In this document: one piece after another, positions 1-5,577 of the stretch
Layout of the letters: each line of letters begins with the position of its first letter
How positions within the stretch are numbered: position 1 is the stretch's first letter
NCBI GenBank assembly: GCA_030149025.1
Contig: JASBSH010000217.1
Location: 1 to 6,239, forward strand
DNA: 6,239 bases
Source of the DNA: Actinomycetales bacterium
GTDB lineage: Bacteria > Actinomycetota > Actinomycetes > Actinomycetales > BWSM-131
Reading direction: 5' to 3'
Notes under the pieces: generated by a model
Seen by the model: the letters and a program-made list of their open reading frames with translations, nothing else
The model's database searches: none
What the model was told of the DNA's origin: nothing
Program-made: the position numbers and the translations under genes

Positions 1-451
1 GCAGCGGTGCGTACAAGGCGTCCAGCGGGTGCCACGCGTCGGGGACGTCGCCGACCGGCACGTCGGGCACCCAGCCGGCCGGGTCGCCGTCCGGCAACCT
101 GTCGTGGGGCACGAACCGGAGCGGTCCCCAGCGCTCCGCGACCTCGAACTCGCGGTCGTAGGCGTCGGCGGGTCTCCGCTGGCCGAGCAACGCGGCGCGC
201 GCACCCTCGTCACCCGCGACTGCAAGGGTCTCGAAGGTCCCGTCGACGTGCAGGTAGCTGACCGCCGCCACGTCGAACCCGACGACCTGGACGACGCCCT
301 CGACGATCGACTGCAGCGTCTCGTGCAAGGTCCGGCAGCCGTTGAGCCGCGCGATCAGGTTCTGCAGACGTCGCAGCTCGGGCAGGCCCACCGTCCGCTC
401 GCTCGGGGCAACGCCGTTGTCGGCACGCTGCCTCGCCACCGAGCTGGCCAT
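1..451 (-). CDS. GAF-domain signalling protein, N-terminal part (runs off the left edge)
   Basis: An uninterrupted minus-strand frame begins at ATG 451 and is still open at base 1, giving 150 visible residues. An N-terminal tail of about 22 residues leads into a helix with LPELRRLQNLIARLNGCR (residues 23-40). A GAF-like sensor fold follows: a helix LHETLQSIVEGVVQVVGFD (42-60), strands AAVSYLHVDGTFETLAVAG (62-80), then EDARAALLGQ-type and ERWGPLRFVPH (106-116) stretches, and finally WVPDVPV...DAWHPLDALYAPL (127-150). This arrangement is what I recall from actinobacterial GAF proteins, many of which carry PAS, GGDEF, phosphatase or HTH output domains further on. The output domain here lies outside the window, so its function cannot be given. 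The start is supported by a GGAGGGGG Shine-Dalgarno at 459-466, 7 bases upstream. The gene follows the zinc-ribbon gene on the same strand after 123 bases and seems to have its own promoter (511-537). Family call is fairly sure; role and ligand are unknown. Confidence 0.83.
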   Translation of the reverse strand, partial: MASSVARQRADNGVAPSERTVGLPELRRLQNLIARLNGCRTLHETLQSIVEGVVQVVGFDVAAVSYLHVDGTFETLAVAGDEGARAALLGQRRPADAYDREFEVAERWGPLRFVPHDRLPDGDPAGWVPDVPVGDVPDAWHPLDALYAPL

Positions 452-510
452 GCCCCTGCCCCCTCCGCGGACACCCGGTGTGCCCGGTTCGTCGCCCTTC
501 CTCAACGGCT

Positions 511-537
511 ATATCGGCCGGGAAGGGGCAGGCTTGA
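511..537 (-). promoter_or_regulatory. Possible sigma-28 (FliA/WhiG-type) promoter of the GAF gene
   Basis: On the minus strand TCAAGCCT (530-537) is followed by exactly 11 bases and then GCCGATAT (511-518). The enteric and Gram-positive sigma-28 consensus is TAAAGTTT-N11-GCCGATAA, so the -10 element matches at 7 of 8 bases, the -35 at 5 of 8, and the spacing is as expected. A start site near 505 would give a leader of about 55 bases to ATG 451. The match and spacing are seen directly; use by a motility sigma factor is inferred. Confidence 0.5.
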
Positions 538-574
538 CCCCACCGGTCAGGTGACGGATCCGCTCAGCCGCCAC

Positions 575-811
575 TCAGCCGGCTTTGCGCCGGCGTGGGG
601 CACGGGGCAGGCCGGTGTCGTGGACGACCTCGAGCAGCTCGGCGAGCGCGACCCGGCGATCGCCGAGCTGCCAACAGCGCCACTCGCAGTCGGTGCAGCG
701 ACGCAGCTCCGCTCGTTCACCACTGTTCAGCCTGAAGGCCATCGCCTGCAGGCCGCGTCGTCCGCAGCTGGGACAGGTGGCGGACACGCGTCCCTGTCCC
801 AACGGGGTCAT
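575..811 (-). CDS. Small four-cysteine zinc-ribbon protein, unknown function
   Basis: A 78-residue protein with two CxxC knuckles, CPSC at residues 13-16 and CTDC at 39-42, separated by 22 residues. This is the spacing of a zinc ribbon, and an extra Cys lies at 46. Between the knuckles is GRRGLQAMAFRLNSGERAEL, followed by an EWRCWQ stretch, an acidic/hydrophobic helix LAELLEVVHD (58-65) and a very basic tail RAPRRRKAG. I recognise it as the type of short conserved hypothetical found in actinobacteria but know no function; nucleic-acid or protein binding is only a guess from the fold. ATG 811 is preferred because AGGAGA lies at 821-826, 9 bases upstream. A GTG at 871 in the same frame would add 20 residues of poor, proline- and arginine-rich sequence. 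It lies upstream of the GAF gene on the same strand and is preceded by two palindromes (916-930, 935-948) that may regulate it. Confidence 0.78.
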   Translation of the reverse strand: MTPLGQGRVSATCPSCGRRGLQAMAFRLNSGERAELRRCTDCEWRCWQLGDRRVALAELLEVVHDTGLPRAPRRRKAG

Positions 812-820
812 CTGGGGACT

Positions 821-826
821 TCTCCT
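821..826 (-). promoter_or_regulatory. Shine-Dalgarno deciding the zinc-ribbon start
   Basis: AGGAGA read on the minus strand, 9 bases before ATG 811. It favours this ATG over the in-frame GTG at 871, which has only a G-run (GAGGGG) upstream. Confidence 0.6.
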
Positions 827-915
827 GCGCTGAGGCAGCCGGTCCCCCGGCACGTCATGGTGTTGGCTCACTTCTTGCCCCCCTCGGGCGTTCCGGCCCC
901 CGGCGCCGATCCACC

Positions 916-930
916 ATGACGCACCGTCAT
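916..930. repeat. Perfect inverted repeat ATGACG-N3-CGTCAT
   Basis: Six-base arms at 916-921 and 925-930 with a CAC centre, framed by GATC at 908-911 and 932-935. It lies between the ATPase gene and the zinc-ribbon gene, about 105 bases upstream of the latter's ATG, where an operator or leader structure could sit. The symmetry is seen directly; binding by a regulator is inferred. Confidence 0.4.
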
Positions 931-934
931 CGAT

Positions 935-948
935 CTGTCTACCGACAG
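935..948. repeat. Perfect inverted repeat CTGTC-N4-GACAG
   Basis: Five-base arms at 935-939 and 944-948 around TACC. It lies only 4 bases from the ATGACG/CGTCAT palindrome, so the pair may form one regulatory site upstream of the zinc-ribbon gene. A short repeat of this size can also arise by chance. Confidence 0.3.
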
Positions 949-1021
949 TGACCGCGGTGCCTCAGGCCGTGGCCCGGGCGGCCCTGCGCACCGAGCCGCT
1001 CGTCTGACCCGGTACACGGTG

Positions 1022-1041
1022 AACGAGCGTCAGAGCTCGTT
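1022..1041 (-). terminator. Stem-loop after the ABC ATPase gene, likely terminator
   Basis: AACGAGC (1022-1028) and GCTCGTT (1035-1041) form a perfect 7-bp stem with a 6-base loop. The structure begins 4 bases past the ATPase stop codon in the direction of transcription. No U-rich run follows, which is common for actinobacterial terminators but weakens the call. It would end the transporter transcript before the zinc-ribbon gene. Confidence 0.55.
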
Positions 1042-1045
1042 TCGA

Positions 1046-1870
1046 TCAGAGCACCTTCGAGAGGAAGGCCTGGGTCCGCTTATGCTGAGGGTTGGTGAGC
1101 ACGTCCCGTGGGTGCCCGAACTCGACCACGACGCCGCCGTCCATGAACACCAGGGCGTCACCGACCTCGCGGGCGAACCCCATCTCATGAGTGACGACGA
1201 TCATCGTCATCCCCTCGTCGGCGAGCTGACGCATCACGTCCAGCACCTCGCCGACGAGCTCCGGGTCGAGCGCCGACGTGGGCTCGTCGAACAGCATCAG
1301 CTTGGGCTTCATGGCGAGCGCTCGGGCGATAGCCACCCGCTGCTGCTGCCCGCCGGACAGCTGGTTCGGGTAGGCACCACGCTTGTCGGCGAGACCGACA
1401 CGCTCGAGAAGGGCCACCCCGCGTTCGCGTGCGGACCGCTTGGACTCCCGCTTGACCCGGAGCGGGGCTTCCATGACGTTCTCCAGGGCCGTCATGTGCG
1501 GGAAGAGATTGAAGCGCTGGAAGACCATGCCGATCTCCTCACGCTTCGCGGCGACCTCGCGGTCCTTCAGCTCGTAGAGCCGGTCGCCCTTCTGCCGGTA
1601 CCCGACCAGCTCGCCGTCGACCATGAGCCGGCCGCCGTCGACCTTCTCGAGATGGTTGATGCAGCGCAGGAACGTGGACTTGCCCGACCCCGACGGGCCC
1701 ACCAGACAGCACACCTCGCGCGGTGCGACCTCTAGGTCGATGCCCTTCAGCACGTCCAGCGACCCGAAGTTCTTGTGGACGTTCTCGGCCTTCACCATGG
1801 GCACAGTCGTCGCAGCACCGGCGCTGCCGTCCTGCGTGGCTGAGCCGAGCGCACTCGCTGGCGCGCTCAT
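1046..1870 (-). CDS. Polar-amino-acid-type ABC transporter ATP-binding protein
   Basis: A 274-residue cytoplasmic ATPase that drives the importer formed with the permease and binding protein encoded just upstream. All motifs are intact: Walker A GPSGSGKST (residues 58-66), Q-loop glutamine in VFQRFNLFPH (Q118), signature LSGGQQQR (171-178), Walker B LMLFDEP (191-197), D-loop SALD, and switch histidine in VVTHEMGFA (H228). The NLFPHMTALENV stretch and the C-terminal HPRDVLTNPQHKRTQAFLSKVL are typical of the GlnQ/HisP group, so an amino acid or similar polar solute is expected. ATG 1870 overlaps the permease stop as ATGA and has GGGAGGG (1876-1882) 5 bases upstream. Its first 24 residues are a low-complexity Ala/Ser/Gly extension before the usual MVKAENVHKNFG start at residue 25, which has no Shine-Dalgarno. 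The transported substrate cannot be read from this subunit. Confidence 0.95.
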   Translation of the reverse strand: MSAPASALGSATQDGSAGAATTVPMVKAENVHKNFGSLDVLKGIDLEVAPREVCCLVGPSGSGKSTFLRCINHLEKVDGGRLMVDGELVGYRQKGDRLYELKDREVAAKREEIGMVFQRFNLFPHMTALENVMEAPLRVKRESKRSARERGVALLERVGLADKRGAYPNQLSGGQQQRVAIARALAMKPKLMLFDEPTSALDPELVGEVLDVMRQLADEGMTMIVVTHEMGFAREVGDALVFMDGGVVVEFGHPRDVLTNPQHKRTQAFLSKVL

Positions 1871-2889
1871 CGGATCCCTCCCTTCGGGTCGGTTGTGGCG
1901 GGGGACGGCGGCTTGGCGTGGAACGTCGTGAGGTTGCGAAGCAGCCGGCGGCTGAGGCTCGTCGGGGCGTTACGGGTGGAGCCACGCGAGTACCTGCGCT
2001 CGATCCCGCCCTGCACGAACGTCAGCACGGTGGTGACCAGCAGGTACCAGATGCTGGCGGTGATCAGCAACGGGATCGTCTGGAACGTCCTCGAGTAAAT
2101 GATCTGCGAGGAGTAGAGCAGGTCACCGACGGAGATCACGCTGACCAAGGAGGTGGTCTTCAGCATCGAGATCGTCTCGTTGCCCGTCGGCGGGATAATC
2201 ACGCGCATGGCCTGCGGGAGGATGATCCGGCGCATCGTCATCATCCGCCGCATGCCGAGCGCCGACGAGGCCTCGGTCTGCCCCTCGTCGACCGACTGGA
2301 TGCCAGCCCGCACGATCTCCGCCATGTAGGCGGCCTCGTTCAAACCGAGCCCGAGCACCGCGGCCACGAACGGCGTGATCAACGCGTTCGCGTCGAGCAC
2401 CACGAACTCCGGCCCGAACGGGATGCCGAGCGACAGCCTCGGGTACAGCGCGGCGAGGTTGAACCAGAAGATCAGCTGGACCAGGACCGGCGTCCCGCGG
2501 AACAGCCAGATGTACCCGCCTGCCGCTCCGGACAGAACAGGGTTCGCCGACAGTCGCATGATCGCCAGGACGACTCCCAGCGCGATGCCGGCGGCCATCA
2601 CGACCGCGGTCAGGATCAGCGTGAGCCTCAGGCCGTCCAACAGGGTCTGCGAGGTGAAGTACTCACCAACGACCGACCACTCGAAGCGGGGGTTCGTCAG
2701 GATCGTGTTGACGAGCATCGCAGCGAGGACCGCGACGCCCGCGATCGCCACCCAGCGCCATGGATGACGCACCGGCACCGCGGTGAAGGTGGCCGACGTC
2801 GAAGCGCCGGTCCCCTCCCTCCCCGCGGCGCCCTGGGCGCCACGCTGTGCGTTGCCCGTCCCCGCTGCCGGGTCAGTCTGCAACTTCAT
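1867..2889 (-). CDS. Polar-amino-acid-type ABC transporter permease
   Basis: A 340-residue inner-membrane permease of the HisM/GlnP family. Hydrophobic segments are visible near residues 45-64, 86-110, 126-148, 168-190, 245-262 and 272-293. IWLFRGTPVLVQLIFW (127-142) is the family hallmark. The cytoplasmic EAA loop is present as EASSALGMRRMMTMRRIILPQA (about 206-227) and contacts the ATPase. It is the only permease in the operon, so it probably works as a homodimer. It is longer than the usual 220-280 residues. A polar 40-residue N-terminus comes before the first membrane segment, and a basic tail of about 45 residues follows the last, as often seen in actinobacterial members. ATG 2889 lies 17 bases inside the end of the binding-protein gene, and the stop overlaps the ATPase start. 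No strong Shine-Dalgarno is present, which points to translational coupling. Substrate unknown. Confidence 0.94.
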   Translation of the reverse strand: MKLQTDPAAGTGNAQRGAQGAAGREGTGASTSATFTAVPVRHPWRWVAIAGVAVLAAMLVNTILTNPRFEWSVVGEYFTSQTLLDGLRLTLILTAVVMAAGIALGVVLAIMRLSANPVLSGAAGGYIWLFRGTPVLVQLIFWFNLAALYPRLSLGIPFGPEFVVLDANALITPFVAAVLGLGLNEAAYMAEIVRAGIQSVDEGQTEASSALGMRRMMTMRRIILPQAMRVIIPPTGNETISMLKTTSLVSVISVGDLLYSSQIIYSRTFQTIPLLITASIWYLLVTTVLTFVQGGIERRYSRGSTRNAPTSLSRRLLRNLTTFHAKPPSPATTDPKGGIR

Positions 2890-3802
2890 TGATCTCAGGA
2901 GACTCGACGGCGCCCGCCTGCATGCCCCACTTCGTGAGGATCTGCTCGTACGTGCCGTCGGCGATCAGCTTCTCCAGGGCGGCCTGCACCGCCTGCGCCA
3001 GGCCGCTGTCCTTCTGGCTGGCGATGCCGAACGGTGCCGGGTTGTACGGCTCCCCCTCAGCCACCTCCATCTTGCCCTCGGCCTGCTTCGCCGTGTAGGC
3101 GGCGTTGGAGCCGTCGGTGAGCACGGCGTCGACCCGACCGCTCTGGAGCGCCAGCGCCAGGTCGTTCGAGCCCGGCAGCACGGAGGCGGCCAGAGCCGGC
3201 TTGCCCGCCGCGCTGCACTTCTCGTTCAGCTCCGGAACCGTTCGGACGTCCTGGGTGCTGCCCTTGAGGACGGCCACCTTCACGCCGCACAGGCTCTCGT
3301 CCACCGCGAGCTTGCTGGGGTTGCCGACCTTCACCAGTGCGCCGTCGCCCTCGTAGTAGTAGGTGACGAAGTCGACCTGCTTGATGCGCTCGGCGGTCAC
3401 GGTGAACCCGGACATCCCGACCTCGTACCGCTTGCTCGCCAGGGACGGGATGACCGAGTCGAACGCCGTGTCCTCGATCTGCAAGTCAAGCCCCATGGCG
3501 CTGGCGACAGCGGCGGCGAGCTCGGCGTCCGCGCCGATGATCGTCTTGTTGTCGGTGTCGTAGAACTCGAACGGCGGGTACTGCGCCTCCATCGCTACGA
3601 CTAGCTTGCCGTCCTTCTTCACGTCCTCCGGGACGAGAGACGCCACCTTGTCGTCCGCCGGGCCCGTGGCCTTCGTCGCGGAGTCGGCCGCCGGCTCGGC
3701 GGCGTCACCGCCTCCGCAGGCCGTCAGGAGTGTGGTCAGGGACACCGCCGTGGCGCCAACCAACGCACGCTTCATCGTCCGCGTGCCGGAACGCATCGTC
3801 AT
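2873..3802 (-). CDS. Lipoprotein substrate-binding protein of the polar-amino-acid ABC importer
   Basis: A 309-residue extracellular solute-binding protein of family 3 (SBP_bac_3). The N-terminus is a lipoprotein signal: basic residues R4, R8, K11 and R12, a hydrophobic core at 13-26, and the lipobox LLTAC with the lipidated Cys at 29, followed by a flexible Gly/Ala/Asp linker to about residue 50. The mature fold shows KLVVAMEAQYPPFEFYD (66-82), GADAELAAAVASAMGL (90-105), DTAFDSVIPSLASKRYEVG (111-129) and FTVTAERIKQVDF (133-145), whose arginine (R139) usually holds the ligand carboxylate. GRVDAVLTD (222-230) follows. Cys172 and Cys196 may form a disulfide. ATG 3802 is chosen because AAAGAG and GAGAGG lie 4 and 11 bases upstream; the frame stays open to 4120 but that part lacks any family similarity. 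ATG 3796 or 3775 are alternatives. It is first in the three-gene transporter operon. The exact ligand is not evident. Confidence 0.93.
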   Translation of the reverse strand: MTMRSGTRTMKRALVGATAVSLTTLLTACGGGDAAEPAADSATKATGPADDKVASLVPEDVKKDGKLVVAMEAQYPPFEFYDTDNKTIIGADAELAAAVASAMGLDLQIEDTAFDSVIPSLASKRYEVGMSGFTVTAERIKQVDFVTYYYEGDGALVKVGNPSKLAVDESLCGVKVAVLKGSTQDVRTVPELNEKCSAAGKPALAASVLPGSNDLALALQSGRVDAVLTDGSNAAYTAKQAEGKMEVAEGEPYNPAPFGIASQKDSGLAQAVQAALEKLIADGTYEQILTKWGMQAGAVESPEINEVAD

Positions 3803-3864
3803 GTCGCTCTTTACCTCTCGGGAGAGTGCCACGGACCGCGGCGCTTCGGTAGGGAATGGGTGTG

Positions 3865-3888
3865 CATCCGTTGGATGTGATGTATCCA
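3865..3888. promoter_or_regulatory. Operator-like nested inverted repeats upstream of the transporter operon
   Basis: Two overlapping perfect dyads share one half-site. CATCC-GTT-GGATG occupies 3865-3877, and TGGAT-N7-ATCCA occupies 3872-3888. Three GGAT/ATCC half-sites therefore lie within 24 bases, in otherwise non-repetitive intergenic DNA. The cluster would fall about 8-31 bases downstream of the predicted transcription start, a typical repressor position, and about 63 bases before ATG 3802. The symmetry is seen directly; a cognate regulator is not encoded in the window and its family cannot be named. Confidence 0.45.
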
Positions 3889-3902
3889 GTGAATGCAACT
3901 GT

Positions 3903-3932
3903 AATCTAGGCACAGGTAGGGTCGCCGGACAA
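3903..3932 (-). promoter_or_regulatory. Candidate promoter of the ABC transporter operon
   Basis: On the minus strand TTGTCC (3927-3932) and TAGATT (3903-3908) are separated by 18 bases. Each hexamer matches 4 of 6 positions of the housekeeping consensus, and TAGATT fits the TAG-R-N-T form common in actinobacteria. A start near 3896 would give a 5' leader of about 95 bases that includes the operator-like repeats. A weaker TTGCAT at 3893-3898 has no good -10 partner. Prediction by eye only. Confidence 0.35.
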
Positions 3933-3937
3933 GACCT

Positions 3938-3974
3938 GGGGAACGACGTCTTCGACGTGCCCCGCCTGAGGCGG
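3938..3974 (-). terminator. Stem-loops after the reductase gene, possible terminator
   Basis: Two adjacent dyads lie 13-50 bases past the reductase stop. CCGCCT-G-AGGCGG is at 3962-3974. GGGG-A-ACG paired with CGT-G-CCCC spans 3938-3963, with a loop that itself contains ACGTC-TTC-GACGT. The two share bases and could alternate. No U-run follows. They may end the oxygenase-reductase transcript or reduce read-through into the transporter operon, which appears to have its own promoter just beyond. Confidence 0.35.
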
Positions 3975-3986
3975 ACCGCACCTGCC

Positions 3987-4982
3987 CTACAGGTCGAGGA
4001 CGAGTCGAGCGCTGCATGCACGCGATACGCAGACGAGCATGGTGGCGCTCTCGGCTTTCTCCTCCTCCGACAGCAGCGAGTCGCGGTGGTCGGGCTTGCC
4101 GCTGATGACGCCTGTCTCACAGGTCCCGCAGATGCCCTCGCGGCAGGAGCTGAGGATCGGGACGCCGGCCGCCTCCAGCGCCTCGAGGACGCTCTGGTCC
4201 GGGCCGACGGTGATCACCTCGCCGCTACTCGCCAGCTCGACCTCGAAAGCCTCACGGGCGGGCTGCGGCTCGGCTCCCGACACCGTTTGGGCGACGGCGA
4301 ACCGCTCCCGGTGCAGGCTGCCGGGGGCAATGCCCTCGGTCTCACGCTCGACGGCCGCAATGAGCGGTTCCGGTCCGCAGCAGTACACGTGCGTACCTGC
4401 TGGAGCGGACGCGATGAGACCTGCGATGTCCGGCAGGCCCAGCTCGTCCTGCGGGACCAGCGTCACCTTTTCGCCGTAGTGCTCGAGCTCATCGACAAAG
4501 GCCATGCTCGACCGGCTCCTGCCCCCGTACACCAGGCGGAAGGGCGTCTTGTTGCGGTGAAGCTGGGCGATCATCGGCAGGATCGGCGTTATCCCGATGC
4601 CGCCCGCGATGAGGAGGTAGTGCTCGGCAGGCACCAGGGGGAAGTGGTTGCGCGGCCCACGCACCTGGACCAGATCCCCGGGGCGCAGCACGGTGTGGAC
4701 GTACTCCGATCCTCCCCGGCCGACCTCCTCACGCAGCACGCCCAACCGCCACCTGCGTCGCTCGGCAGGGTCACCACAGAGGGAGTACTGGCGAACGAGC
4801 CCGTCACGCAGGATCACGTCGATGTGAGCGCCGGGCTGCCAGTCCGGCAGATCCTCGCCGCCGGGCGCCTCCAGCTCAATGGCGAGCACACGATCCGCCG
4901 CAACAGTGAGCGATCGGACCATGAGCTGCAGCTGCTGCGGTGCAGTCACGGTGGCCTCAGGCGCGGTGAGGAGAGTGGTCAT
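3987..4982 (-). CDS. VanB-type oxygenase reductase (FMN / NAD(P)H / [2Fe-2S])
   Basis: A 331-residue reductase that should transfer electrons from NAD(P)H through flavin and a ferredoxin-type cluster to the Rieske oxygenase encoded two genes upstream. Domains in order are: a flavin-binding barrel with RQYSLCG (64-70), corresponding to the RxYSL flavin motif; a nucleotide-binding domain with IAGGIGITPILPM (125-137), VYGGRSRSSMAF (151-162) and VYCCGPEPLI (199-208); and a C-terminal plant-type ferredoxin domain. Cluster ligands are C280, C285 and C288 (CREGICGTC), plus C318 in MLVCVSRA. The order, with ferredoxin at the C-terminus, is that of phthalate dioxygenase reductase and VanB. Length is usual for the family. 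ATG 4982 has only a weak purine-rich GAAAGA upstream, and M21 is a possible later start. It lies 72 bases after the HutD-like gene, in a spacer with a stem-loop. Family and role are clear; the substrate of the pair is not. Confidence 0.95.
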   Translation of the reverse strand: MTTLLTAPEATVTAPQQLQLMVRSLTVAADRVLAIELEAPGGEDLPDWQPGAHIDVILRDGLVRQYSLCGDPAERRRWRLGVLREEVGRGGSEYVHTVLRPGDLVQVRGPRNHFPLVPAEHYLLIAGGIGITPILPMIAQLHRNKTPFRLVYGGRSRSSMAFVDELEHYGEKVTLVPQDELGLPDIAGLIASAPAGTHVYCCGPEPLIAAVERETEGIAPGSLHRERFAVAQTVSGAEPQPAREAFEVELASSGEVITVGPDQSVLEALEAAGVPILSSCREGICGTCETGVISGKPDHRDSLLSEEEKAESATMLVCVSRACSARLVLDL

Positions 4983-5031
4983 CAGACGGATCTTTCGCTT
5001 GTCGGAGAACGGTTCGAGGTACGCGTGAATC

Positions 5032-5056
5032 GACCGGTGCCGTCAGCGAACCGGTC
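5032..5056. repeat. Intercistronic inverted repeat GACCGGT-N11-ACCGGTC
   Basis: Perfect 7-base arms at 5032-5038 and 5050-5056 overlap the stop codon of the HutD-like gene and lead into the spacer before the reductase. An overlapping 7-base dyad, CGGTTCG (5010-5016) with CGAACCG (5047-5053), could form instead. Such structures in mRNA may stabilise the upstream message, cause partial termination or set the ratio of the gene products. No U-run is present. Confidence 0.4.
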
Positions 5057-5573
5057 AGGGGACCCAGCGCAAAGCGTCGTCCCCGCGCGGGGAGAGGCGC
5101 AGAACCGCGACATGGGAAGGCTTGGGAGCCGGGGTCAGCCGCAAAGACTCGTGCTCCTCCCCCTCGACCACGAAGACGTCCCCGGGGAACAGCCAGCGGT
5201 GCCAGGGGCCCGTGCTGTCGCTGACGAGCGTCTCTCCCGCGAGCGGGACGACGACGAGCTGGCTGCCCGCCTCGCGCGAGAGGTCGAGGGCCTTGCCGCC
5301 GCTGTGCAGGTGCGCGGACGCCACCACGTGCGACGGGTCCGTCAGAACCTCCAGGCGCGCATCCCCTGGCCCCTGGAGGAGCTGACGCTCGGCACCACCG
5401 ACCCCTGCCGGCGGCCCGGCTGCGCGAGCCTCGTCGGTCGGCCGCAGGAGCCGCACGGACCAGCGCCAAGGATCACCTCGGTCAGCGGTGTCCGGCGAGG
5501 CGGCGAGCGTCGTCACGCCTTCGGCCTCGTCGAGGCGACTCGCATCCGCGTCCGCCCGAACGAGCATCCACAT
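5055..5573 (-). CDS. HutD/Ves-like or cupin-like protein in a Rieske oxygenase operon, unknown function
   Basis: A protein of 172 residues with no clear catalytic motif. The N-terminal half has a pattern resembling the HutD/Ves bicupin family: VTTLAASPD (20-28), then DPWRWSVRLLRP (34-45), GPPAGVGGAERQLLQGPGDARLEVL (53-77). The region around 110-140 (VPLAGETLV, WLFPGDVFVVEGEE) reads like a small cupin barrel strand pair with a turn at PGD. The PWxNGxG motif usual at the HutD N-terminus is not seen, so the match is distant. H88 and H90 (SAHLHSGG) are the only clustered histidines. ATG 5573 starts 4 bases after the oxygenase stop (TGA-CGGC-ATG) behind a G-rich stretch. A GTG at 5597, overlapping the oxygenase end by 20 bases, is an alternative, as is ATG 5567. 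Tight packing implies co-expression with the oxygenase. A role in substrate or product handling or sensing is speculation. Confidence 0.75.
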   Translation of the reverse strand: MWMLVRADADASRLDEAEGVTTLAASPDTADRGDPWRWSVRLLRPTDEARAAGPPAGVGGAERQLLQGPGDARLEVLTDPSHVVASAHLHSGGKALDLSREAGSQLVVVPLAGETLVSDSTGPWHRWLFPGDVFVVEGEEHESLRLTPAPKPSHVAVLRLSPRGDDALRWVP

Positions 5574-5577
5574 GCCG

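Noticed and set aside
541..553. CACC-N5-GGTG as a terminator after the zinc-ribbon gene
   Set aside because: Only a 4-bp stem with no U-run; too weak to call.
812..871. GTG 871 as the zinc-ribbon start
   Set aside because: Possible, but the added 20 residues look non-conserved and the AGGAGA at 821-826 fits ATG 811 better.
29..919. Plus-strand open frame of 296 codons at the left end
   Set aside because: It runs antisense to the GAF and zinc-ribbon genes, crosses their intergenic gap and lacks any motif; the minus-strand products are family matches with good Shine-Dalgarno sites.
1723..2892. Plus-strand open frame of 389 codons opposite the permease
   Set aside because: Highly charged His/Arg/Asp/Gln-rich translation without domains, antisense to an unmistakable ABC permease.
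2783..3604. Plus-strand open frame of 273 codons opposite the binding protein
   Set aside because: Antisense shadow of a clear family 3 solute-binding protein.
3893..3898. TTGCAT on the minus strand as a -35 element
   Set aside because: No acceptable -10 hexamer lies 16-18 bases downstream; the TTGTCC/TAGATT pair is better.
3803..4120. Upstream extension of the binding-protein reading frame to 4120
   Set aside because: The extension would overlap the reductase 3' end and bury the lipoprotein signal peptide; the signal sequence and Shine-Dalgarno place the start at 3802.
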